In this document: positions 7,165 through 14,292 of the stretch, piece after piece
Numbering within the stretch: the stretch's first letter is position 1
Layout: the number at the start of each line of letters is the position of its first letter
NCBI GenBank assembly: GCA_023426275.1
Contig: JAFABC010000121.1
Span: 1-17,827, forward strand
Origin: Pseudomonadota bacterium
Lineage (GTDB): Bacteria; Desulfobacterota; Desulfovibrionia; Desulfovibrionales; Desulfovibrionaceae
Length of the DNA stretch: 17,827 bases
Direction of reading: 5' to 3'
Position numbers and translations under genes: made by a program
The notes under the pieces: model-generated
The model's input: only the letters and a program-made list of their open reading frames with translations
Told to the model about the DNA's origin: nothing
The model's database searches: none

Positions 7165-8454
7165 ATGATGAAGACGTTTGCACGCATCGTCGCCGCGCCC
7201 AGGGCCGGCCAGGGAGGGGAAACACCCCGCCCCCTGGCCGGCCTTGCGCTTGGCATCGCCCTGGGCCTCGGCCTTGGCGGTTGCGCCGGGAAGGCCACGC
7301 CGCCCGGGCCGACCGCCTTTGACGCGCCCCCGGAAACCCTGCTCCTCGCCTCGGGCGCGCCGTTGTCCGCGCGCGCCTTTGCCACCGGACCGGGACGGGC
7401 GGCCTACATCCTGGTTGGCGAGGAACATCCCAATCCCTGCGACCACGAGGCGCAAGCCGGCGTGGTTCGCCGGCTGGCGGCCCTCGGCCTGCGCCCGGCC
7501 ATCGGCATGGAAATGATCCCGGGCGACGCCCAGGACATCCTCGACGCCTTCAACGCCGGCAAGCTGGCCGTGGGCGATCTGCCCGCCGCCCTGAACTGGA
7601 AAAAAATCTGGGGCTACCCCTTCGAACTCTACGCCCCCATCTTTGAAACGGCCCGGGAATACGACCTGCCGGTGTTCGCCCTCAACACGCCCTATGGACT
7701 GGCCCGCAAGGCCGGCCGGGTGGGCCTGGACGCCCTGCCGCCCGGTGAGCGCGCCCAACTGCCCGGGGCGGTCCTGCCGCCCGATCCCAGGCAACGCGAG
7801 GAACTGCGCGAACTCTACGACCAGCACATGGCCATGTTCAAAAAGGCGGCGGCGCAACACCGGACGGGCAAGCCGGGAAACAAGCGCCCCGCGCCGGTCA
7901 GGCGCGACCGTTTCGACGATTTCCTGACCGTGCAGGCGCTGTGGGACACGCAAATGGCCCAGCGCGCCGTGTACGTGCGGGCGCGCACCGGCCGCCCCGT
8001 GGTCATCGTGGCCGGCGGCGGCCATGTGGAGCGCGACTGGGGCATTGCCCGGCGGCTGGCCGTCTTCGATCACGGCGCCACGGTGGCCACGGTCATGCCC
8101 TGGCGGGGCGGCGACGCGCCGGACCCGGCCCTGGCCTCGTATTTTTTTGCCTGTCCGGCCATGCACAAAAGCCGGCTCGGCATGACCCTTTCCCACGAAG
8201 CGCCCGCGCCGGGGCAGCCCGAGGCGGGATTGCTCGTCGTGGCCGTCACGCCCGGTTCGCCGGCCGACACGGCCGGACTGCTCGCCGGCGACGCCGTCAC
8301 CGCGGCCGGGACGCATCCGGCCACCAGCCTGTCGGTGCTGCACACCGCGGCCATGGACGCGCTCAAAGCCGGGGAACCGCTGCACCTGACCGTCTCCCGC
8401 GCCCGCGAAACCCTGGACATCGCCATTCCCCTCGCCGCCCCGGCCAAGAAGTAG
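7165..8454 (+). CDS. ChaN-family heme-binding-like lipoprotein with C-terminal PDZ domain
   Basis: The 429-residue protein starts with a signal sequence whose hydrophobic core (about residues 24-38) ends in the lipobox LGGC, giving lipidated C40. The n-region is unusually long. Residues about 60-310 match the ChaN (DUF399) fold: ILVGEEHPNP with H88 and H94, GMEMI (114-118), and VIVAGGGHVERDWGI with H287. In the family, ChaN proteins are iron-regulated lipoproteins, and some dimerise around cofacial hemes. Residues about 335-425 look like a PDZ domain (LLVVAVTPGSPADTAGLLAGDAV), suggesting protein-partner or peptide binding. Two adjacent ATGs (7165, 7168) are possible starts, and neither has a strong Shine-Dalgarno sequence. 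It is preceded by the PaaK-like gene and followed after 2 bases by mutM, so co-transcription is likely. An iron or heme role is inferred from the family only. Confidence 0.85.
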   Translation: MMKTFARIVAAPRAGQGGETPRPLAGLALGIALGLGLGGCAGKATPPGPTAFDAPPETLLLASGAPLSARAFATGPGRAAYILVGEEHPNPCDHEAQAGVVRRLAALGLRPAIGMEMIPGDAQDILDAFNAGKLAVGDLPAALNWKKIWGYPFELYAPIFETAREYDLPVFALNTPYGLARKAGRVGLDALPPGERAQLPGAVLPPDPRQREELRELYDQHMAMFKKAAAQHRTGKPGNKRPAPVRRDRFDDFLTVQALWDTQMAQRAVYVRARTGRPVVIVAGGGHVERDWGIARRLAVFDHGATVATVMPWRGGDAPDPALASYFFACPAMHKSRLGMTLSHEAPAPGQPEAGLLVVAVTPGSPADTAGLLAGDAVTAAGTHPATSLSVLHTAAMDALKAGEPLHLTVSRARETLDIAIPLAAPAKK

Positions 8455-8456
8455 CC

Positions 8457-9308
8457 ATGCCGGAACTGCCCGAGGTGGAAACCATCGCCCGCGCCCTGAC
8501 GCCGGGCCTGCTCGGCCGCGCCATAACCGGCATTGCCGTGCCGGACCCCAAGGTGCTGGCCGGCCCCCGGACCAAGGCCGCCTTTGCCCGGGCCGCCGTG
8601 GGCCGGACCGTCACGGCCGTCGCCCGCCGGGCCAAGCTGCTGCTCGTCCACCTGGGACCGCGCCCGCAGGAGACGGCGGACGACCCGGCCGTGCTCGCCT
8701 TTCACCTGAAAATGACCGGCCGCTTCCACATCGCGTCACAGGCCGCGCCCATCCCGGACAGGGCCCGGCTGCTCGTGCGCTTAAGCGACGACAACACCCT
8801 GATTTTCTCCGACCTGCGCCGCTTCGGCACGGCCCGCATCCTGTCCCCGCAGGCCCTGGCCGCCTGGGATTTTTACGCCTCCCTCGGCCCCGAGCCCTGG
8901 GACATGACGCCCGGGGCCTTCGAGGCCGCCCTGTGCCGGCGCACCACCCGCGTCAAAGCCGCCCTGCTCGACCAGACGGTCATTGCCGGCATCGGCAACA
9001 TCTACGCCGACGAATCGCTGTTCGCCGCCGGCATCCACCCGGAAACGCCCTGCCGGGACCTGTCCCCGCAGCAGCGCAAAAAACTCCTCGCCGCCGTCCA
9101 GGCCGTGATCCGGCGCGCCATTGCCGCCGGCGGCAGCACCATCCGCGACTACCGCACCCCGGACGGGGTCGAAGGCGGCTTCCAGCACCAGTTTTCCGTC
9201 TATGGCAAGGCAGGCGATCCCTGCCCCGCCTGCGGCACGACGCTCACCGCCGTCAAGGTGGCCGGCCGCACCTCGACATTTTGCCCGCATTGCCAGCATA
9301 GAAAATAG
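8457..9308 (+). CDS. mutM: Formamidopyrimidine-DNA glycosylase (Fpg/MutM)
   Basis: The 283-residue protein is a bifunctional DNA glycosylase/AP lyase that removes 8-oxoguanine and formamidopyrimidines. The mature N-terminus PELPEVETI supplies the catalytic proline P2 and E3. K60 in RRAKLLL is the conserved lysine near the damaged base. Further family blocks are FSDLRRFG, the helix-two-turn-helix segment AGIGNIYADESLFAAGIHP, and the C-terminal zinc finger with CPAC (C256, C259) and CPHC (C276, C279) flanking GRTSTF. The length is normal and all key residues are present. The ATG lies 2 bases after the ChaN-like stop, indicating translational coupling. The structured repeat element starts 12 bases after the stop codon. 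Confidence 0.97.
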   Translation: MPELPEVETIARALTPGLLGRAITGIAVPDPKVLAGPRTKAAFARAAVGRTVTAVARRAKLLLVHLGPRPQETADDPAVLAFHLKMTGRFHIASQAAPIPDRARLLVRLSDDNTLIFSDLRRFGTARILSPQALAAWDFYASLGPEPWDMTPGAFEAALCRRTTRVKAALLDQTVIAGIGNIYADESLFAAGIHPETPCRDLSPQQRKKLLAAVQAVIRRAIAAGGSTIRDYRTPDGVEGGFQHQFSVYGKAGDPCPACGTTLTAVKVAGRTSTFCPHCQHRK

Positions 9309-9320
9309 GAAAGACGACGC

Positions 9321-9435
9321 AAAGATGCCTCCGGCGGCCGGGAGAGGCGACGGCCCCTCCCGGACCCTCCCGAAAGGGGGGGCCGGGACTTCTGCCCCAC
9401 GGCTGGTCCAGGGCAGCGCCCCGGCCGCCGGAGGC
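9321..9435 (+). repeat. Dispersed structured intergenic element (complete copy, three-way junction fold)
   Basis: A perfect 16-base inverted repeat (9327-9342 with 9420-9435) encloses two further hairpins. Hairpin A (9358-9388) has 13 pairs with one G-T wobble, one bulged A and a GAAA tetraloop. Hairpin B (9392-9416) has a 6-pair stem CTGCCC/GGGCAG. An alternative pairing CCGGGAG/CTCCCGG (9338-9344 with 9357-9363) is also possible. A partial copy (21-35) and a variant (about 14841-14880) occur after other stop codons in the window. It fills most of the mutM-murJ gap. It could act in transcript processing or termination, or be a REP-like element; there is no T-tract. Confidence 0.75.
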
Positions 9436-9449
9436 CAAGGGAAAACGAC

Positions 9450-10985
9450 ATGTCGCAACAGGTCAGACAGATCGCCAAGGACGCGTCCATTGTCGGCGGC
9501 GCGACCCTGCTTTCACGCATTCTCGGCTTTTTCCGGGACATGATCCTGGCCTCCGTGCTCGGGGCCGGCATCTCCGCCGACGCCTTTTACGTGGCCTACC
9601 GCCTGCCCAACATGATGCGCCGGCTTTTTGCCGAAGGCTCCATGACCATGGCCTTCGTGCCGGTCTTCACCAAATTGCGCGAGGAGGAAGGCGACGAGCG
9701 GGCCTTTGCCATGCCGCGCGCGGCCATGGTCTGGCTGCTGCTCATCCTGGGCGTGCTGACAACGTTGGCCATCGTGTTCGCCCGGCCGCTCACGCGCCTG
9801 ATCACGCCCGGTTTCGTCGGCGATCCGGCCCTGTTCGACCTGACCGTGGAGCTGACCCGCATCGTCTTTCCCTACATCATCGAGATTTCGGCCGTGGCCC
9901 TGTGCATGGGCGTGCTCAACTCGTTCGGGCATTTCCTGGCTCCGGCCCTGGCCACCTCGGAACTCAACACCATCATCATCCTGGGAGCCGGCGTGGCCTG
10001 GCTGTTCGGGTTCAACGTGCCCCACACCCTGGCCTGGGCCGTGGTCATCGGCGGCCTGGGGCAGGTGTTCATGCAGCAGCCGCCGCTGCGGCGCTACGGC
10101 TTTTCCTGGCGCGGCCCCTGGTCGCTCAAGGACAAAGGCGTCATCCGCATGGGGCTGCTCATGGTGCCGACGGCCTTTGGCGCGGCGGTCTACCAGCTCA
10201 ACATCGTGCTGGGAACGCTCATGGCCTCTTTTCTGGCCACGGGCAGTATCTCCTATCTCTATTACGCCGACCGGCTGGTGCAGTTCCCCCTGGGCGTTTT
10301 CGGCGTGGCCGTGGGCACGGTCGCCCTGCCGAGCCTGTCCAAGCTGGCCTCCTCCGGCGATAACAAGGCCTTCACGGATACGCTCAACGCCTCCCTGCGC
10401 CTGACTCTTTTTATCTGCCTGCCGGCGGCGGCCGGACTGATCGCCCTGTCCGACCCCATGGTGCGGGTGCTTTTCGGCCGGGGAGCCTTCGGGGAACACG
10501 CCATTGCCGCCACGGCCACCGCCCTGGTCGCCTACGGCGTGGGCCTGCCCGCCTTTGCCTGCGTGCGTCCGCTCTACGCCGCCTATTTCGCCCTGACCGA
10601 CACCCGGACCCCGGCCATCACCGCCGCCATCTGCCTGGTGGTCTACGTCGTCACCGGCTGGGCCCTCATGCAGCCCCTGGCCCATGTCGGGCTGGCCCTG
10701 GCCACGTCCGTTTCGTCGTGGGTCAACGTCCTTGTGCTCGGCGTGATTCTGCGCAAGAAACTGGGCGGCCCGTGGTTTCGCCCGGGCCGCACGACCGTCA
10801 TCGGCACGGCCCTCAGTTGCGGGGTGGGCTTCGGCGCCGCCGCCACGGCGGGGCATCCCTATCTCGCCCTGCTGCTCATTGCCGGCTGGGCCGTGGCCTA
10901 CCTGGGCGTGGCCTCGCTCCTGCATGTCGAGGAAGCCAGGATGCTGACGGATTTCATCGGCCGGCGGCTGCGCCGGCGACGCTGA
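9450..10985 (+). CDS. murJ: Lipid II flippase MurJ (MVIN family)
   Basis: The 511-residue polytopic inner-membrane protein of the MOP superfamily has the usual MurJ length and about 14 predicted membrane helices. It moves lipid II across the inner membrane for peptidoglycan synthesis. The N-terminal block is diagnostic: GGATLLSRILGFFRDM (R23, R29, D30), ADAFYVAYRLPNMMRRLFAE (D44, R51, R57, R58) and SMTMAFVPVF. These correspond to the charged residues lining the E. coli MurJ central cavity, with a small offset. The later segment YYADRLVQFPLGVFGVAVGT is also strongly conserved in the family. The ATG at 9450 has AAGGGA about 8 bases upstream. It follows the structured repeat after mutM, so read-through from the upstream operon may be modulated. 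terC follows after 33 bases. Confidence 0.96.
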   Translation: MSQQVRQIAKDASIVGGATLLSRILGFFRDMILASVLGAGISADAFYVAYRLPNMMRRLFAEGSMTMAFVPVFTKLREEEGDERAFAMPRAAMVWLLLILGVLTTLAIVFARPLTRLITPGFVGDPALFDLTVELTRIVFPYIIEISAVALCMGVLNSFGHFLAPALATSELNTIIILGAGVAWLFGFNVPHTLAWAVVIGGLGQVFMQQPPLRRYGFSWRGPWSLKDKGVIRMGLLMVPTAFGAAVYQLNIVLGTLMASFLATGSISYLYYADRLVQFPLGVFGVAVGTVALPSLSKLASSGDNKAFTDTLNASLRLTLFICLPAAAGLIALSDPMVRVLFGRGAFGEHAIAATATALVAYGVGLPAFACVRPLYAAYFALTDTRTPAITAAICLVVYVVTGWALMQPLAHVGLALATSVSSWVNVLVLGVILRKKLGGPWFRPGRTTVIGTALSCGVGFGAAATAGHPYLALLLIAGWAVAYLGVASLLHVEEARMLTDFIGRRLRRRR

Positions 10986-11018
10986 CGCGCCCACGCCGAA
11001 ACCCGAGGAGGACTGCCC

Positions 11019-11732
11019 GTGGCCCTTTTCACCGTGGAAAACCTGATTGCCTTTCTGACGCTTTCCGCCCTGGAAATCGTGCTCGGCATCGATAATATCG
11101 TTTTTATCGCCATCATTTCCAATGCGTTGCCCCAGGAGATCCAATCCAGGGCCCGCAGGCTCGGCCTGCTGCTCGCCATGGGCACGCGCATCCTGCTGCT
11201 GCTCGGCATCACCTGGATCATGGGCCTGACCGCCCCGCTTTTCGCCGTGCTCGGCCATGTCGTCAGCGGCCGGGACATCGTGCTGCTGGCCGGAGGGCTC
11301 TTTCTCATCGCCAAATCGACGTTCGAGATTCACGAAAAGATCGAAGTTCCCGGCGAACACGAAGCCGCCGCCGGGAAAAAAGCCCGAAGCCTTGCCGCGG
11401 CCGTGGCGCAGATCGGCCTGCTCGACATCGTCTTTTCCCTGGACTCGGTCATCACGGCCGTGGGCATGTCCGGTGAAATCGTGGTCATGGTGGCGGCGGT
11501 CATCGCGGCGGTGCTCGTCATGATGGCCTTTGCCGATCCCATCAGCCACTTCGTGGCCCGCCACCCCACCGTGCAGATGCTGGCCCTGTCCTTTCTCATT
11601 TTGATCGGCGTGTTTCTGGTGGCCGAGGGCCTCGGCAAACACATCGACCGGGGCTACATTTATTTCGCCATGGCCTTTTCCCTGCTGGTGGAACTGCTCA
11701 ACATGCGGGCGCGCAAGGCCGGTCGGGCATAA
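11019..11732 (+). CDS. TerC-family integral membrane protein
   Basis: The 237-residue protein with about seven membrane helices belongs to the TerC family (Pfam TerC), which includes Alx and MeeF-type proteins linked to manganese or other metal export and to tellurite resistance. The acidic intramembrane motifs are present: LEIVLGIDNIVFI (E19, D25) in the first helix and LLDIVFSLDSV (D136, D142) in the second half. A cytoplasmic loop at about residues 105-125 is charged and lacks the CBS or CorC extensions of the longer homologues. The GTG start has an excellent Shine-Dalgarno sequence (GAGGAGGA). Only 33 bases separate it from murJ, so there is no room for a yybP-ykoY manganese riboswitch. 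The specific substrate cannot be assigned. The stop codon runs into an A-tract that belongs to a terminator serving the opposite strand. Confidence 0.9.
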   Translation: MALFTVENLIAFLTLSALEIVLGIDNIVFIAIISNALPQEIQSRARRLGLLLAMGTRILLLLGITWIMGLTAPLFAVLGHVVSGRDIVLLAGGLFLIAKSTFEIHEKIEVPGEHEAAAGKKARSLAAAVAQIGLLDIVFSLDSVITAVGMSGEIVVMVAAVIAAVLVMMAFADPISHFVARHPTVQMLALSFLILIGVFLVAEGLGKHIDRGYIYFAMAFSLLVELLNMRARKAGRA

Positions 11733-11766
11733 AAAAACCCGCGAGGGGAAACGCACTCCTCGCGGG
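11731..11766 (-). terminator. Intrinsic terminator of the Cys-rich gene (minus strand)
   Basis: A perfect 9-base stem CCCGCGAGG (11738-11746) pairs with CCTCGCGGG (11758-11766). On the minus strand it is followed by seven T residues (A-tract 11731-11737). It lies 39 bases past the stop of the 11805-12122 gene. It may also slow plus-strand transcription leaving terC, though there is no T-tract in that direction. Confidence 0.85.
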
Positions 11767-11804
11767 CGCCCGATGCACGCTGGCTGTTGTCAGACAGGAA
11801 ATTT

Positions 11805-12122
11805 TTACCAGCGGCGCTGTTGCCGGCACATATTATAGCCGATATTGCAGTTTGTGACGCACTGGGGAACGCCGGCACAGCCCATAAGACAATTTTGAAA
11901 ACTTCTGTCACACCGCCGCATGTGTCTCTGCCATGGATCAACCGGTGGTGGCGGTGGTGGCGGCGGCGGCGGTGGCGGCCGCCTGTTCGGCATACATTGC
12001 CAGTATCTGTTGGACCAATGTGTTCCCGGTGGACATTGCGCAAAAGCCGAGCCATCCAGCAGGACAACATTCGCCGCCAAGAACAGGCACACGATGCACA
12101 ACAAGCGCATTTTTTGTCGCAT
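11805..12122 (-). CDS. Small exported Cys-rich protein with polyproline hinge, function unknown
   Basis: The 105-residue protein starts at the ATG at 12122, with AGGAGG five bases upstream; an in-frame extension further upstream is less likely. The N-terminal 29 residues form a Sec signal peptide (hydrophobic core LLCIVCLFLAANVVLL, likely cleavage after AFA). The mature protein opens with CPPGTHWSNRYWQC, then a run of 12 prolines. The C-terminal part holds six cysteines spaced C-x6-C-x3-C-x5-C-x3-C-x6-C. With eight cysteines in about 77 mature residues, disulfides or metal binding in the periplasm are likely. A GATAAT -10-like element on the minus strand (12144-12149) would give a short leader, but the -35 is poor. 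I do not recognise the family. The gene is a single unit with its own terminator, in a region of lower GC. Confidence 0.8.
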   Translation of the reverse strand: MRQKMRLLCIVCLFLAANVVLLDGSAFAQCPPGTHWSNRYWQCMPNRRPPPPPPPPPPPPVDPWQRHMRRCDRSFQNCLMGCAGVPQCVTNCNIGYNMCRQQRRW

Positions 12123-12290
12123 ACCATCCTCCTGTTTGGGCTTATTATCCTGTCTTGCATTTCCACGAAAGAAAATCAAGTTTTTTCAAAGCATCAGAGA
12201 CTTCACAGTGCCCGCAGCCCACACCGCTCCACACGCCTCTGTAATTTCCATGATAACAACAGTTGACGGAATGCTTCGAGAGGAAGCCCC

Positions 12291-13067
12291 ATGAGCGTTT
12301 TCGCGACCCGAGCCCATTTTCCACGGGGCCTGATACAGCCCGAGGGCGGTTTTCGCTTTGGCGCGGACGCCCTGCTGCTGGCCTGCTTTGGCGCGTCACT
12401 GCCGGGACGGCCCGTGCTGGATCTGGGCACGGGCTGCGGTCCGGCGGGGCTTGGCCTGCTTTTGGCCCGGGACGACGCGCAAACACGCGTCTGCGGCCTG
12501 GACCATGATCCGGCCATGGTGGCGGCGGCCACGGCCAATGCCGCGCACCTGGGCCTTGCCGACCGGTTTTGCGCCCTGTCCGGCGATGTCCGGGACATTC
12601 GCGCGAATGCCGCGATCACCCCGGAATCCTTCGGCCTCGTCCTGGCCAATCCTCCCTACCGCGATCCCGATTCCGGCCGTCGCCCCGAGGGCGCGCAACG
12701 AGAGGCCGCCCGGTTCGAGACGGCGGGCGATCTGGCGGACTTCGCCACCGCCGCCGCCTACGCCCTGGAAAATGGCGGCGGGCTGGCCCTGGTGCACCTG
12801 GCCGAGCGCCTGGGGCATATCTTTGCCTGCCTTGCCGACAGCCGCCTGGAAATCAAACGCATCCTGCCCATCGCCTCGCGACGGGAAGCGCCGGCCCGGC
12901 AGGTGCTCGTGTGGGCGCGCAAAAACAGCCGCCCGGGCCTGCGCCTGGAGCCCGCCCTGGCCTTATATGAAGGTGCGGGAGCCGCCACCCGCCTTTCTCC
13001 CGAGGCCCTGCGCTTTTGCCCGTTCCTGGCCTGCAACGCCGGCCAGCGGGCCGCGACGCACCCGTAG
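12291..13067 (+). CDS. tRNA1(Val) adenine-37 N6-methyltransferase-like (TrmN6/YfiC type)
   Basis: The 258-residue class I SAM-dependent methyltransferase has the N-terminal block QPEGGFRFGADALLLACF (16-33), characteristic of YfiC/TrmN6-like proteins. Motif I is DLGTGCG (44-50), an acidic residue follows the second strand (GLDHDP, 69-74), and the amino-methylation motif NPPY lies at 120-123. NPPY shows that the acceptor is a nitrogen on a planar group such as adenine or glutamine. TrmN6 methylates A37 of tRNA-Val, but HemK/PrmC and rRNA enzymes share the motif, so the exact substrate is inferred. The start has AGAGGAAG upstream of the ATG. It is transcribed divergently from the Cys-rich gene, with about 168 bases between the starts, and ends in a strong terminator. 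Confidence 0.82.
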   Translation: MSVFATRAHFPRGLIQPEGGFRFGADALLLACFGASLPGRPVLDLGTGCGPAGLGLLLARDDAQTRVCGLDHDPAMVAAATANAAHLGLADRFCALSGDVRDIRANAAITPESFGLVLANPPYRDPDSGRRPEGAQREAARFETAGDLADFATAAAYALENGGGLALVHLAERLGHIFACLADSRLEIKRILPIASRREAPARQVLVWARKNSRPGLRLEPALALYEGAGAATRLSPEALRFCPFLACNAGQRAATHP

Positions 13068-13094
13068 CCCTGACGGCCTGCCCAAACAAACCAC

Positions 13095-13130
13095 CCGGGC
13101 AGACCTCCAAGGTCTGCCCGGTGTCTTTTC
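13095..13130 (+). terminator. Intrinsic terminator after the TrmN6-like gene
   Basis: An 11-pair perfect stem (CCGGGCAGACC at 13095-13105, GGTCTGCCCGG at 13111-13121) with the five-base loop TCCAA is followed by TGTCTTTTC. It lies 27 bases after the stop codon. Confidence 0.9.
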
Positions 13131-13386
13131 TGGTGCGTCCGACGGGATCACAAGCCGGGGCGGTGCGGGCAACAGCCGGCCGCGACGTTTCCGGCAGCGG
13201 GCAACGGGCGGAAAGAGCGGACAAAATGGCATCGATTTCTGGCGAACCCGGCGTAGCGGGCCAAGGGGCACGAGTGCGGTCAAGAGGCCGGTTTGATCGC
13301 AGGAACCGCAGGAGGCGGAAGAGGAACAGGAGCGATTGAGGGCCGCGTGGTCGACAGCCCAACCCGTTATCGAAAACGGTCTTCCC
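13131..13386. other. Gene-free stretch between converging genes
   Basis: These 256 bases separate the terminator of the TrmN6-like gene from the 3' end of the ferritin-like gene. Open frames here are long but lack a Shine-Dalgarno sequence, recognisable motifs or plausible codon patterns, and I do not call them. A weak 5-base inverted repeat (CCGTT/AACGG, 13364-13379) lies just past the ferritin-like stop and has no T-tract. Nothing else is evident. Confidence 0.6.
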
Positions 13387-13980
13387 TTAACGCATCATCC
13401 CGCCGCCCATCTCCAACATGCGGGCCGCATGACTGAACATGGTGTAATGCCAGCGTGTTTGCCTCAGGATGACATTGAGAACCGCAGGGGTGATCTGGTC
13501 TTCGGCGTTCGCGATGAGCTGGTCGTACTCGGGGACAAGTTCGGATTCGAGTTGCATGGCCACGCGAAACGCGTCATCCGGCGAACTGGTCGGCCTGAGA
13601 GGGAAACTCCGGGTGGAGGGCTTTATCCCGTAAGCCCCGTACAATCGCTCGATCCAGGCGATGTGATCGCCCTCCTGCGGGATCACCATCTGGTAGGGCA
13701 TGCGTTCGCCATACTTGGTGCTGTCCGTTTCATATTGGCGCAGTGAAAGCCGTTCCAGTCCGTGGATCTTGCCAAAGCGTTGCAGCCAGGCAGCGTTCCG
13801 GGGCGGCGGCAAATGCTCGGGAATCCAGACGTTGGCGCCACTGCCGCACAGCGGACAGCCGCCCATCATGCCATGTCCCATCCCCATCCCCATCTGGGCC
13901 TCCGCCTGCCGCACGTCCGTGCCGCAAGCGCCGAGCACAACTCCCGTTCCAAGCAAGGACATGAATTCCCTTCTTTTCAT
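13387..13980 (-). CDS. Tat-exported lipoprotein with ferritin-like (DUF2202-like) domain and Met/His-rich segment
   Basis: The 197-residue protein begins MKRREFMSLLGTGVVLGACG. This is a twin-arginine motif (R3, R4, F6, M7) plus a lipobox LGAC (C19), so it is likely folded or metallated before export and then lipid-anchored. A Met/His-rich stretch (MGMGMGHGMMGG, 30-41) and a CPLC motif (C42, C45) follow and could bind copper or another soft metal. Residues about 74-187 are helical with acidic and histidine pairs: EGDH (E103, H106), E111, E145/E147/E151 and H178. This resembles a four-helix ferritin-like fold. The second half shows T-R-W-H where E-x-x-H would be expected, so a complete di-iron site is doubtful. 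The start is well supported (GGAGG five bases upstream). Exact function is unknown; a metal or oxidative-stress role is inference. Confidence 0.75.
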   Translation of the reverse strand: MKRREFMSLLGTGVVLGACGTDVRQAEAQMGMGMGHGMMGGCPLCGSGANVWIPEHLPPPRNAAWLQRFGKIHGLERLSLRQYETDSTKYGERMPYQMVIPQEGDHIAWIERLYGAYGIKPSTRSFPLRPTSSPDDAFRVAMQLESELVPEYDQLIANAEDQITPAVLNVILRQTRWHYTMFSHAARMLEMGGGMMR

Positions 13981-14024
13981 AACGACCTCCGGTTGGCCAA
14001 AAGAGTTGTCCGACTCTACCGTGA

Positions 14025-14053
14025 TACATAGGCCGAAAACCAGGGGGAGACAA
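14025..14053 (-). promoter_or_regulatory. Candidate sigma-70 promoter of the ferritin-like lipoprotein gene
   Basis: On the minus strand, TTGTCT (14053-14048) and TATGTA (14030-14025) are separated by 17 bases. Predicted initiation near 14018 leaves a leader of about 38 bases to the ATG at 13980. The -10 match is only partial. Confidence 0.35.
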
Positions 14054-14221
14054 TACGTCCGGTATCAATTGGCCGGCCCCTCGGCCGCCTCGAACCACCG
14101 CCTGACGGTCCTAAGCGCCGGGACGCCCCGCCCGGTCCCGGCGTCCCGGCAAAGTCCGCGTCCTTCCCGGCGTGCTCCCGGGAACGCGGCGGCCCTTCAC
14201 CCGCAACACGTGACGCGCCAT
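14054..14221. other. Gene-free stretch containing a perfect 11-bp inverted repeat
   Basis: No credible gene is visible between the ferritin-like gene's promoter region and the terminator of the small anchored protein gene. The main feature is a perfect inverted repeat, GCCGGGACGCC (14117-14127) and GGCGTCCCGGC (14140-14150), with a 12-base loop. Neither side has a T-tract, so it is not a classical terminator. It could be an operator, an RNA processing site or a REP-like element. Confidence 0.6.
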
Positions 14222-14251
14222 AAAAAAGGGGACGCCCATTGGGACGTCCCC
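14222..14251 (-). terminator. Intrinsic terminator of the small anchored protein gene
   Basis: On the minus strand, GGGGACG and CGTCCCC (14251-14245 with 14234-14228) form a 7-pair stem, followed by six T residues (A-tract 14222-14227). It lies 41 bases after the stop codon at 14293. Confidence 0.85.
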
Positions 14252-14292
14252 TGATGCCGGCGCGCCGCACGGCCGCACCCGGTGGCATATCG

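Noticed and set aside
5793..7385. A 530-codon minus-strand frame opposite the PaaK-like gene
   Set aside because: It is antisense to a well-supported gene, spans into the next gene and has shadow-like composition.
10986..11018. Possible manganese riboswitch before the TerC-family gene
   Set aside because: The gap to murJ is only 33 bases, too short for a yybP-ykoY aptamer.
9513..11756. A 747-codon open frame on the minus strand
   Set aside because: It lies antisense to murJ and terC, is very rich in His, Gly and Gln as expected for a GC-rich shadow frame, and shows no domain. The sense genes have clear family motifs.
12853..13362. Minus-strand frame across the end of the TrmN6-like gene and the intergenic stretch
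   Set aside because: It crosses a strong plus-strand terminator and overlaps a real gene, with no Shine-Dalgarno sequence or domain.
13364..13379. Terminator for the ferritin-like lipoprotein gene
   Set aside because: The stem is only 5 bp and no T-run follows it on the minus strand.
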